A DNA stretch of 64,000 nt from UBA7359 sp041689615 (GTDB lineage: Bacteria; Pseudomonadota; Gammaproteobacteria; Eutrophobiales; Eutrophobiaceae). The position numbers were made by a program, and so were the translations under genes. Position 1 is the first letter of the stretch, and every line of letters begins with the position of its first letter. This document shows, in pieces, positions 17,080-25,713 of the stretch. Below the pieces are notes generated by a model, which ran no database searches, was not told the origin of the DNA, and worked only from the letters and a program-made list of their open reading frames with translations. The DNA is taken from assembly GCA_041689615.1 (NCBI GenBank), contig JBDNFW010000044.1, forward strand, positions 30,374 through 94,373, in the 5' to 3' direction.

Positions 17080-18447
17080 TTGTTTCCAGTCCTCCGCGTT
17101 TTTTTCTTATTGCTTGCACTATCGACTTGTTTTGGCTGTGGCGCCGGGAAAATGCTCGATGGGATGATGGGTGCAGGCGTTGATAACTCCATACCACCTT
17201 CAGAGCTAGTCGACTTTTCAGAAACAACTCATCTGAATAAAGTCTGGGCGCAAAAAGTTGGCAAAGGCACGGACGAATTATTCATCAAACTTGTTCCGGC
17301 AATTTTAGACGATAAAATTTTTATTGCGGATACTCGCGGTAATATTACCGCACTTTATGCTGACTCAGGTAAAAATGTCTGGCGTAATGACAGCGATTTA
17401 TCCATTACAGGTGGCCCCGGTGCTGATGAAAATCTGGTCATGGTCGGAACCAGCGAAGGTGAAGTACTCAGTTTAACAGCCGAAACCGGCGAAGAACTCT
17501 GGCGTTCAACAGTATCAAGTGAAATTCTTTCTTCACCAAAAGAATCTGATGGCGTTGTCGTCGTTAGAACAATCGACGGTAAAATTTTCGCATTAGATGC
17601 AACAACTGGCGAACGTCTCTGGGTTTATGATCGCACCGTTCCTGCTTTAACACTTCGTGGTACAAGTACACCCGTTATCGCAAACGGTTTAATTATCGCT
17701 GGCTTTGATGGTGGTCGTGTTACTGCGCTTGAACTAAAAACCGGTAAATTAATTTGGGAAACGAAAGTTGCCGTTTCTAGTGGACGAAGCGAATTGGAAA
17801 GAATGGTTGATATCGATGCTCAACCTTTAATCGTCGGTGACGCGATATATGTTTCTACTTTTCAGGCGAATATCTCTGCCATATCATTAGAAGGCGGACA
17901 GATATTATGGCAACGGGATATTTCTTCTCATTCAGAACTTGCTGCCGATGCAGGAAATTTATATGTCACAGATGATATAGGTAATGTTTGGGCATTAGAT
18001 AGATTTTCAGGAACATCAATCTGGAAACAGGAAAAATTAACTCACCGACAAGTCACCGGCCCCGCTGTTTTGGGAGACAGAATTATTGTTGGAGACTTTG
18101 AAGGTTATTTGCATTGGTTAGATAAGGAAACGGGTGATCTTTCAGCACGAACACAGATAGCCGATGATCCGATCCTGGCACAACCTATAGTAGCAAATGA
18201 CGTCCTCTTTGCTTATGCAAGTGGCGGCACACTTTCTGCCTATACTTACTACGGCATGGAACCAAAGGATTTACCGGTAGAAACTGTCGTTGAAAAAGAA
18301 GAGACTCCTGCAATAGAAGAAGTCGCTGAAAGCAAAGAAGTTGCAACTGAAGCTTCCGAAATGCCAGCAAAAGCTGAAGAAGAAAAATCTTTATTTGGCA
18401 GCTTCATCGATATATTCACAGGTGATGGCGAAGAAGAAGAAGAGTAA
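17080..18447 (+). CDS. bamB: Outer membrane assembly lipoprotein BamB with acidic tail
   Basis: BAM complex lipoprotein, an eight-bladed beta-propeller; 455 residues from a TTG start. TTG is needed to include the signal peptide, whose lipobox ends in C20 (STCFGC). PQQ-like repeats such as VWRNDSDLSITGG and LWRSTVSSEILSSPKESDGV run to about residue 394, the E. coli length. The last 61 or so residues are a Glu-rich, low-complexity tail ending EEEEE, not part of the propeller. It overlaps nothing and starts one base after yfgM. Confidence 0.93.
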   Translation: MFPVLRVFFLLLALSTCFGCGAGKMLDGMMGAGVDNSIPPSELVDFSETTHLNKVWAQKVGKGTDELFIKLVPAILDDKIFIADTRGNITALYADSGKNVWRNDSDLSITGGPGADENLVMVGTSEGEVLSLTAETGEELWRSTVSSEILSSPKESDGVVVVRTIDGKIFALDATTGERLWVYDRTVPALTLRGTSTPVIANGLIIAGFDGGRVTALELKTGKLIWETKVAVSSGRSELERMVDIDAQPLIVGDAIYVSTFQANISAISLEGGQILWQRDISSHSELAADAGNLYVTDDIGNVWALDRFSGTSIWKQEKLTHRQVTGPAVLGDRIIVGDFEGYLHWLDKETGDLSARTQIADDPILAQPIVANDVLFAYASGGTLSAYTYYGMEPKDLPVETVVEKEETPAIEEVAESKEVATEASEMPAKAEEEKSLFGSFIDIFTGDGEEEEE

Positions 18448-18500
18448 TCTTCTTTCAACATTACTGATGAAGTCATTAACAAGCAAAATCTAAACATCTT

Positions 18501-19898
18501 ATGAAACCCGTAATTGCCATCGTTGGTCGCCCCAATGTTGGTAAGTCCACTTTTTTTAATCGCCTGACATCTAGTCGTGATGCGCTTGTTGCTGATCGAC
18601 CGGGTGTAACGCGTGATCGTCAGTACGGTTATTGTCACCATGAATCCAGAACTTTCTTAATCATTGATACTGGTGGTATCGGTGAAGAAGATCATGACAG
18701 TGCAGACGTTGCAGAACTGATGACCGAACAATCAATGTTAGCCGCTAGTGAAGCATCAGTGTTGGTCTGGATTGTTGATGGTCGCACTGGACTTACCCAT
18801 GTTGATGAAACGTTGGTAAAGGAGTTTAGAAAATTAAATAAACCTATTTTTCTGGCTATCAATAAACTTGAAGGTCATGAAGCTTCACAAGCAATTAGTG
18901 AATTTTCCAGACTTGGTCTGGACTCTGTTTGGCCGATCTCTTCTAAACGTGGTGATGGTGTTACTAATATGCTTGATGCCATTTCAGAAACGATTCCCGA
19001 AACTGAAAGTGAAATTGAAGAAGAAACAAATGATCTGGCTATATCAGTGTTAGGCAGACCGAATGTCGGAAAATCAACATTAGTAAATAGAATGTTGGGC
19101 GAAGAACGCGTAATAACTTTCGACCATCCGGGCACAACGCGCGACAGTATACAAATACCTTTCCAAAAAAATGGTAAAGATTATATTTTGATCGACACTG
19201 CTGGCGTTCGGAAAAAAAGTAAAGTGCATGACGTCATAGAAAAATTCAGCATACTAAAATCATTTGAAGCTATAGAAGCAGCAACGATCATCATTCTTGT
19301 TATCGATGCAACCGAAGGCGTTACCGATCAAGACAGTACTTTGCTAGGCATGATCGAAGACAGCGGTAAATCCGTCATCATCGCGGTTAATAAATTAGAT
19401 GGTATGGAAGCAGCAGATAAAGAAAGGGTGAAATCAGGACTAGATCGAAAATTCATATTTGTTGATTACGCAGTAATACATGACATCTCTGCCTTACATG
19501 GTACCGGTGTTGGCAATATTTTCAAAAGTATCGACAAAATCGAAAGATCATTAAACATTAATGTCTCTACTTCTGACGTAACGGAAATACTGGAATACGC
19601 TGTTGCCAAAAACCCACCGCAACTCGTACAAAACCGTCGCATAAAATTACGTTATGCACACATCGGTGGAACAAACCCGATCCGCATCATCATACACGGC
19701 AATCAAATAGACAGAGTACCCAATTCATACAGACGTTACTTAGCAAAAATATTCCGTACAAAATTAAAGCTCGTGGGAACGAACGTGTTGATTGATTTTA
19801 AAGGTGGAGATAACCCGTATAAAGATAAGAAGAATGTATTAACCGATAGACAAGTTGCCAAGAAAAGACGTTTAATGAAGTTTGTTAAAAAACGTTAA
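18501..19898 (+). CDS. der: Ribosome-associated GTPase Der (EngA)
   Basis: Double-GTPase needed for 50S subunit maturation; 465 residues. Two P-loops of the form GRPNVGKST (about residues 8-16 and 185-193) and a C-terminal KH-like domain with NPPQLVQNRRIKLRY are present. Last gene of the ndk-der run; its 3' end overlaps the convergent antiporter gene by 4 bases. Confidence 0.97.
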   Translation: MKPVIAIVGRPNVGKSTFFNRLTSSRDALVADRPGVTRDRQYGYCHHESRTFLIIDTGGIGEEDHDSADVAELMTEQSMLAASEASVLVWIVDGRTGLTHVDETLVKEFRKLNKPIFLAINKLEGHEASQAISEFSRLGLDSVWPISSKRGDGVTNMLDAISETIPETESEIEEETNDLAISVLGRPNVGKSTLVNRMLGEERVITFDHPGTTRDSIQIPFQKNGKDYILIDTAGVRKKSKVHDVIEKFSILKSFEAIEAATIIILVIDATEGVTDQDSTLLGMIEDSGKSVIIAVNKLDGMEAADKERVKSGLDRKFIFVDYAVIHDISALHGTGVGNIFKSIDKIERSLNINVSTSDVTEILEYAVAKNPPQLVQNRRIKLRYAHIGGTNPIRIIIHGNQIDRVPNSYRRYLAKIFRTKLKLVGTNVLIDFKGGDNPYKDKKNVLTDRQVAKKRRLMKFVKKR

Positions 19899-20896
19899 TT
19901 ATTTCCGACTTTTCTTAGAGCCATTCGTGTAAACAACGGCCCTAACAATTCAAAAAATATGGTTGTGCTAATAACAACAGATAATAATAACTGTCTATGC
20001 TCAGGGAAATGAATAGAAGCAACTAATGCCATACCCATGGCAACACCCGCTTGCGGCAACCAGGCAAGGCCCATTCCATCCTGAATAGTTAAGCTAACAC
20101 GACATATTTTTCCGCCAATTTTCGCGCCGACAACTTTCCCTGCTATACGTGCAATCACATAAACAATTACAATTACTCCGGCTTCTTTTAATGAACCTAG
20201 CTCAAATGATGCGCCTGCCAACACAAAGAATAGAGTTAAAAAAGGTGGCTCGATATCTTCAATTTCATGGCAAGAACAATCATGATGTTTTGCTAAATTA
20301 GCTATCGTCATTCCTATGACAATTGCTGCAATCAAATAAGACACTTCAAGCCAGATTGCTAAACCACCACAAAGAAAAACAATACCTAGTGCTTCAAACA
20401 ATATAGGCCGCCCAGATTTAACTCTCCCTGTTAGGAACGATGCTAGAAAGCCGATAAAAAAACCAAGTAGCATTGCACCAAAAATTTCTTTAAACGCCAA
20501 TAATATTGGCGACAACATGCCATTAAGTCCTGTTATGAGTCCAACCATTGCTACACCGATACTAAATAGAATTAAACCCCAAGCATCATCAACAGCAACA
20601 ATAGACGGTAACAGATTTACAAAATATCCTTTTGAATTTGACTCTTCAACCACATCCATTATCGCTGCAGGATCCGTTGCCGTGGCAATACACCCTAATA
20701 AAATAGCCACGTCTAATGGAACACCTATAAGCATTAAAAGAAGAGTAACAATAATTGCCGTTCCAAACACGGCGCCTAATGATATCCACATGACCTTCTT
20801 GCCCATGTTTTTCAACAAGTCTTTTGTCAGCTTGCCGCCGACCAAAAAACCCACCATCATCACTAGCAAGCCAACGTTTGGCTTGTTCAAATTCAT
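19895..20896 (-). CDS. Cation:proton antiporter, N-terminally truncated
   Basis: A 333-residue multi-spanning membrane protein of the monovalent cation:proton antiporter superfamily (CPA1/CPA2). The ion-binding region has ATATDPAAIMDVV and IVAVDDAWGLILFS, and about ten hydrophobic segments follow. Full-length relatives usually have two or three more N-terminal helices. The first residues (MNLNKPN) come from DNA that in another frame encodes a SpoIIAA-like C-terminus, so I infer a deletion removed the true 5' end. Probably not functional as a complete transporter. Confidence 0.7.
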   Translation of the reverse strand: MNLNKPNVGLLVMMVGFLVGGKLTKDLLKNMGKKVMWISLGAVFGTAIIVTLLLMLIGVPLDVAILLGCIATATDPAAIMDVVEESNSKGYFVNLLPSIVAVDDAWGLILFSIGVAMVGLITGLNGMLSPILLAFKEIFGAMLLGFFIGFLASFLTGRVKSGRPILFEALGIVFLCGGLAIWLEVSYLIAAIVIGMTIANLAKHHDCSCHEIEDIEPPFLTLFFVLAGASFELGSLKEAGVIVIVYVIARIAGKVVGAKIGGKICRVSLTIQDGMGLAWLPQAGVAMGMALVASIHFPEHRQLLLSVVISTTIFFELLGPLFTRMALRKVGNN

Positions 20897-21220
20897 CCTA
20901 AGAAAATAATTTTATTTCTGCATTGATAAAATGACTAGCAATCGTTTCACCAAAAACACCAATGGCCGAATCAGTAGCTAATGCCACGCGAGATAACTTT
21001 TTATGATGGCCTTTAACAAATTTAAAATGCGACACTAACGCTGCAAAAGAATCCCAACCAGGAAAAGATTTTGTATGGATAACAATTCCTTTTAACTTCC
21101 CAGTCCGTTCAATAAAAGGAACAATTTCTTTTGCCGCAGCACGAAAATCATCTTCAGACAACGGCTCATCCGGCTCAAGAATCGCAAGACAATTTACTCA
21201 TCAATTTTTACTGAAAGAAT
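20871..21220 (-). pseudogene. SpoIIAA-like (STAS-type) gene, frameshifted and stopped
   Basis: The central part (20898-21161) reads as a SpoIIAA-like protein: RTGKLKGIVIHTKSFPGW, VALATDSAIGVFGETIASHF. Just upstream, SVKIDE ends in a TAA (21194-21196), and the expected continuation (LAILEPDEPLSEDDF) is in another frame, so a one-base loss near 21190-21199 broke it. The expected start is ATT (21218-21220), not ATG. At the 3' end a TAG (20898-20900) precedes an in-frame DEFEQAKRW, the usual family C-terminus. Three independent lesions make this a pseudogene. Confidence 0.72.
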
Positions 21221-21292
21221 TTTATAATCCTCCAAAAAAATAAACTTCTAGAAAATAAAAACCAGCTAATATAACTTCAGAAACTATAAATT

Positions 21293-21984
21293 TTATAAAA
21301 CTAATATGCATGAACTAAAAATTCTTAAAGATTTTTTATTACTACAAGAAGGAATCCATAGAACACCAAACCAATAACGCAGTTTACCCTCATATCTATC
21401 TCCTAAAGGTAACATTCCAACTTTTTTTATTACTAAACGGTCAACCTTTTTATATTTACCATCTACATAGTCAATAACTACATCATTACTTATTGTAACC
21501 ATTAGTACATTACAAAATATGCCTGAACCATTGGAACGACTCCATGTACGAATAATATGTACCCCACTAAATGAACATCCAAAATATTGGTATGAATCAG
21601 CTGAATTATCATAAGTTGATGTAATGACTGGATAACCACCTTGACAATCTTCGGATGAAACTTCACCAAAATAACGGTTGCTATTATTGGATTCGTTAAT
21701 ATTGATAGAGACTACTTGGTCGCCTTTATCACTAAGCCAACCAATTAGATCTTCAATAATTCTTGGATTAATGTATTCAGGGTTAATGAATGATTTTTTA
21801 GATTTCTTACTATTGAAGTTTTAGGTGTTAGTGAGATGAAGTTATAGCCGATAATTCCATGCACTTCGTCTCTAAAAAAAGCTGCCAAACTTAATATTAA
21901 AACAACAACTGGCTCTGGACTTGGTTCTAGCGAGAGCCAGACTATACATCCAATAAAAGCTATGAAACTAATTATTCGATACAA
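21293..21984 (-). pseudogene. Hypothetical membrane-anchored protein, frameshifted
   Basis: Two reading frames join into one protein of about 230 residues. The upstream frame (from 21984) gives an N-terminal hydrophobic region, MYRIISFIAFIGCIVWLSLE, then EPVVVLILSLAAFF. The downstream frame continues without a stop from near 21815 to 21293 (FINPEYINPRIIEDLIGW ... YQYFGCSFSGVHI). The switch lies in the A-run region near 21815-21826. I do not recognise a named family. It may be a real pseudogene or a sequencing error. Confidence 0.55.
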
Positions 21985-22106
21985 TCTTACTTCCTTTAGG
22001 TTTCATTCCTCACTAAAAGACTAGTACACAAATAAAGTATCACCGAAATTTAGCACTTACTACCCCCTATTGCTTGCCTCGTTCTTGTTTTATTTTAAAG
22101 GGTTGA

Positions 22107-22308
22107 GCAACATGAATGTTGCGAGAGCACATTAGGAAAGAACGACCGCCATGGATGGCGGAAGTGTCGATTATACAGGAGCAATAATCGACCGGAGTAT
22201 GCGCGTGCCGTTGAAATCAAATAATACCGAGGGTACCCGTTAGGGCAAGACATTTGGGGTGGCCTTTTTCTTGGTTAGCTTCTTTTTGGCCACGCAAAAA
22301 GAAGTAAC
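22107..22308. repeat. Array of unrelated palindromes upstream of bamC region
   Basis: This fills most of the 373-base gap between the frameshifted gene and bamC. Hairpins in order: GCAACAT/ATGTTGC (22107-22122), CCGCCATGGATGGCGG (22146-22161), GTCGATTAT/ATAATCGAC with loop ACAGGAGCA (22166-22192), and a long one with arms near GCTTCTTTTTG and CAAAAAGAAG (22274-22308). Stem sequences differ but loops often centre on GGA or GAA. No protein-coding potential is seen. Confidence 0.75.
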
Positions 22309-22357
22309 TCGTCTTCAGACGAAACCTACGTAAAAAAGAATACTGAACTTAAAAAAC

Positions 22358-23416
22358 CTATAGTTGATTATAAAGTTCTCTCAACTTAGAAAGAATCGCC
22401 CCTGCTTCCTCTCCTGTTTCCCATTCACCATCCTTATCCAGAACAATAATTTCAGTCTTATTACCAACACCCGTCAGACTTAATTGATAAGGTTTGCCTT
22501 CATCGTCATCATCACCCCAGAACTTTAACTTACTGAACATACCTTTCTTCTCTTCACCTTTAGGTTTGAAGTAAAGAATATTGTAAGTTCCTTTTTCCTG
22601 ACTCTTATCCTGAACAGTATAACCTGCACGTTCTAATACTCTTTCTGTATCACGCCATGCACGTGTGAATTCTTGCGGGATGGCCAGGTAACTTTTACCA
22701 TCACTGACTTGAAGCACTTCTGCTTTTGGTCTTATAACTTTCGGTTTAGATGTTGTTGAAGTTGAAGAAGAGCTATTGCTCTCTTTAGTGCTTACTGTAT
22801 TTTCAAATTCAGTACCATAAAAATGCAGACTTAATTTACGAATAACTTTCTTTTCCAAATCGACATCAGGTGCGGCTTCCAACCAGTCTCCTTCAGATAA
22901 CTCTTGTCGTTCACTGGACAGGAATAAAATGGTGTCACCAGATTCACCGGGCTCGGTAAAAATCTTGAACTTATGTTTTGCACCGTCTTCTTCTTTCCAA
23001 TCAGTTTCCTGTACACCTAATTCTGCATCATCAAGATCTAGCACATAGCCTTTCTCTTGCCAGAATTGATCTAACTGTGGCCAAACATCAGCTTTCGAAC
23101 CTTTTAATGCTAACCATTGTTCACCGTCAGATTGACCACCACCAAGAACAGCGCCACCGATTGATTTACGTGTACCTGCTGCACGTTGCCGTTCAAACTC
23201 ACTTAAAGTATTTGCTTGTTCATCACTGGGAATAGCGGCTGCGTATTCTCCTTGTGTAACCGTTAGGTCAGGAGGAACTTCCAGCGTCGGTAGGTCTTGA
23301 CTCTTTCGATACGTTTTACGTTTATCGGGTAATACTTCATCCAGACTAGGCAGGGAGGAACAACCGAAAATGCTTAATGCACAAACGAGTAAAATCAAAT
23401 TTCTTAAAATTAACAT
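22358..23416 (-). CDS. bamC: Outer membrane assembly lipoprotein BamC
   Basis: BAM complex lipoprotein, 352 residues. The signal peptide ends in the lipobox SIFGC (C19), followed by the conserved unstructured BamD-binding start (YRKSQDLPTLEVPPDL) and two helix-grip domains (about 95-210 and 240-350) joined by a serine-rich linker. It lies 7 bases downstream of dapA, the usual partner order dapA-bamC. Confidence 0.94.
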   Translation of the reverse strand: MLILRNLILLVCALSIFGCSSLPSLDEVLPDKRKTYRKSQDLPTLEVPPDLTVTQGEYAAAIPSDEQANTLSEFERQRAAGTRKSIGGAVLGGGQSDGEQWLALKGSKADVWPQLDQFWQEKGYVLDLDDAELGVQETDWKEEDGAKHKFKIFTEPGESGDTILFLSSERQELSEGDWLEAAPDVDLEKKVIRKLSLHFYGTEFENTVSTKESNSSSSTSTTSKPKVIRPKAEVLQVSDGKSYLAIPQEFTRAWRDTERVLERAGYTVQDKSQEKGTYNILYFKPKGEEKKGMFSKLKFWGDDDDEGKPYQLSLTGVGNKTEIIVLDKDGEWETGEEAGAILSKLRELYNQL

Positions 23417-23423
23417 AATGTAG

Positions 23424-24311
23424 TTATATAACTCCTGCCTGTTTCATGGCATTTAGTAGTTCTGGTTCTGCTGATTCCGACATCCAGGTCAAAGGTAGTC
23501 TTATTCCTGCCTGAATAAAACCGAGTTTATGTACTGCCCACTTCACAGGGATGGGATTAGATTCAATAAATAATTTTTTATGAAGGCCAACCAATGTCTC
23601 GTCAATTTTAGTCGCACCCTCAACATCACCTTTTAATGCTAACGCACACATTTCATGCATTGCTTTTGGCGCAACATTGGCAGTGACCGAAATAGTGCCG
23701 TGACCACCTTCGAGAATAAAATCTTTTACAGTTTCATCATCACCGCTTAGTAAAAGAAAATCATCACTAGTTCCTTCTCGAATCTGCTTCACTCTTGATA
23801 AATCGGCTGTAGCTTCTTTAACGCCAATAATATTTTCTATTGGCGCAAGTCGAATTACTGTTTCCGGCAACATATCGCAAGCCGTTCTGCCCGGAACATT
23901 ATATAGTATTTGCGGGATATCAACTGCTTCTGCAATGGCTTTGTAATGCTGATACAAACCTTCTTGAGTTGGCTTGTTATAATAAGGTGTTACCAATAAA
24001 CAGGCATCAGCACCGACTTTTTTTGCACATGTAGTCAATGCAATTGCTTCCAAAGTAGAATTTGCACCTGTACCGGCAATAACCGGAATCCGGCCATTCA
24101 CAATTTCCACCATTCTACCAATGACCGCGCAATGTTCTTTTTCCGTCAACGTCGCAGATTCACCCGACGTCCCGACAGAGACGATCGCATCTGACCCCTG
24201 CTCTATATGAAATTCGAGGAGTTTTTCGAATGCCTGATAATCAAGTTCAGTATCAGGACGAACCCCTGCCTGCATCGGGGTAACAATGGCAACCATACTT
24301 CCAGTAAACAT
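23424..24311 (-). CDS. dapA: 4-hydroxy-tetrahydrodipicolinate synthase
   Basis: First committed enzyme of lysine/diaminopimelate synthesis, condensing pyruvate with aspartate semialdehyde; 295 residues. The TIM-barrel features GTSGESATLTEKEH, YNVPGRTACD and the Schiff-base lysine in IIGVKEATADLSR are present. Transcribed with bamC, away from gcvR, with 155 bases between the divergent starts. Confidence 0.97.
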   Translation of the reverse strand: MFTGSMVAIVTPMQAGVRPDTELDYQAFEKLLEFHIEQGSDAIVSVGTSGESATLTEKEHCAVIGRMVEIVNGRIPVIAGTGANSTLEAIALTTCAKKVGADACLLVTPYYNKPTQEGLYQHYKAIAEAVDIPQILYNVPGRTACDMLPETVIRLAPIENIIGVKEATADLSRVKQIREGTSDDFLLLSGDDETVKDFILEGGHGTISVTANVAPKAMHEMCALALKGDVEGATKIDETLVGLHKKLFIESNPIPVKWAVHKLGFIQAGIRLPLTWMSESAEPELLNAMKQAGVI

Positions 24312-24466
24312 ATAATTAGTAATTATGAGTAATTGGCAAAAACGTGTATGGTACTTAATCAGACGTCACTATGACAAGGACAATAGACTCTATATAATTG
24401 GTTTGCGTAAATGGCACTAAAATTAGACTATTTTTACAATAATTACCTGAGCATTCCCACACAAGC

Positions 24467-24994
24467 ATGCAGAAATACCTCGTTATCAGTACATTGATAG
24501 ATAATTCCAGCGAAATTATCCGCACATTCTCTAAATTACCTGAATCCAGCGGCTGTAATATCGTTGATAGCCAATTTAAGGTACTTGGACACAAGCTTTC
24601 CTTGATGCTTTTTCTCTCGGGCAGCTGGGATTCGATTGCTAAAATCGAGTCGATGTTATCCAAGCTCGAACAGCAACACCAAATCAAAATTCTCTCGGAA
24701 AGAACTGAAGTTGATAGTTTACTTGGTGATTCTATGCCCTATGCAGTTGATGTTGTTGGCATCGATCAAGCCGGCATCATATTTGATATCGCTAATTTTA
24801 TGTCTAGTAATGAATTACGTATTCAGGAAATGGATTCAAATACTTATCAGGCATCACAAACAGGCGCCAAAATGTTTTCCTTGCATATGATGGTCAATAT
24901 TCCTTTGGATACTTCTATTTCGTCAATTCGCGGCGATTTTATCGATTTTTGTGATCATCTTAATCTGGATGCAATAATGGAACCTGTAAAATAG
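24467..24994 (+). CDS. gcvR: GcvR-like ACT-domain regulator
   Basis: A 175-residue protein with two ACT domains (about 1-80 and 90-170), beginning MQKYLVISTLIDNSSEIIRT. It resembles GcvR, which in E. coli binds GcvA and represses the glycine cleavage operon. Divergent from dapA and upstream of bcp, an arrangement common in gammaproteobacteria. No gcv genes are in the window, so the target is not shown. Its TAG stop lies inside the left end of element A3. Confidence 0.8.
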   Translation: MQKYLVISTLIDNSSEIIRTFSKLPESSGCNIVDSQFKVLGHKLSLMLFLSGSWDSIAKIESMLSKLEQQHQIKILSERTEVDSLLGDSMPYAVDVVGIDQAGIIFDIANFMSSNELRIQEMDSNTYQASQTGAKMFSLHMMVNIPLDTSISSIRGDFIDFCDHLNLDAIMEPVK

Positions 24995-25185
24995 GGCGCT
25001 CCTAAAAATGCACTTTTTTTATGATTTAATATGCCGTACGTTAAAAATTATTCATGGTAGTTTCGTCAGCACCATACTCGAATACTCACAGAGCAGGATC
25101 TCCTCATGTATTAAATATACACTCCGGTTCTGCGTGCGCCGCTTCCTCGCACTCACAAAAAAATCACTATTTTTTGCAGCAGCCT
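24993..25185 (+). repeat. Dispersed element A, copy A3
   Basis: Long form with ends AGGGCGCTCCTAAAAATG and, inverted, AGGCTGCTGCAAAAAATAG. The left end overlaps the gcvR stop codon. It carries the extra block ACTCACAGAGCAGGATCTCC that copies A5 and A6 also have. Same orientation as gcvR; it fills most of the gap to bcp. Confidence 0.85.
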
Positions 25186-25239
25186 AAATATAAAAATATT
25201 TATTACGAAAAATAAAATAAACGAGCTATTATTTAATAT

Positions 25240-25710
25240 ATGAGTAAAGTAAGTATCGGAAAAAAAGCACCTCAATTCAGTTTGCCGGCAACCGGCGACC
25301 AAACCATTAAACTCTCGGAACTCAAAGGCAAAAATATTGTTCTGTATTTTTATCCCAAAGACAGTACACCCGGCTGCACATTAGAGGGTCAAGACTTCAG
25401 AGATTACATTCGTAAGTTCAGCTCTCGCAATACTCACATATTCGGTGTGTCACGAGATACATTATCGTCTCATGAAAAATTTAAAGAAAAACAAAAATTC
25501 CCTTTTGATTTAATTTCTGATGAGGATGAAAAACTTTGTAAGCTATTCGATGTTATTAAAGAAAAAAACATGTATGGGAAAATACATATGGGTATCGAAA
25601 GATCGACATTCCTGATCGATGAAGAAGGTATTCTGCGGAATGAATGGCGTAAAGTAAGTGTAAAGGGTCATGTTGACGAAGTGCTGGATGCTGTTAAAAA
25701 TCTAAAATAA
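25240..25710 (+). CDS. bcp: Thioredoxin-dependent thiol peroxidase (Bcp/PrxQ)
   Basis: Peroxiredoxin of 156 residues that reduces hydroperoxides in the cytoplasm. The peroxidatic cysteine is in STPGCTLEGQDF. The usual resolving cysteine five residues later is absent (EGQDF in place of a C), so this is a one-Cys-like form, unless the cysteine in KLCKLFDV resolves it. Adjacent to phoH as in many gammaproteobacteria. Confidence 0.92.
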   Translation: MSKVSIGKKAPQFSLPATGDQTIKLSELKGKNIVLYFYPKDSTPGCTLEGQDFRDYIRKFSSRNTHIFGVSRDTLSSHEKFKEKQKFPFDLISDEDEKLCKLFDVIKEKNMYGKIHMGIERSTFLIDEEGILRNEWRKVSVKGHVDEVLDAVKNLK

Positions 25711-25713
25711 AAA

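Noticed and set aside
18249..18641. Open frame antisense to the end of bamB and start of der
   Set aside because: Serine-rich translation of the Glu-rich tail region on the opposite strand; no independent support.
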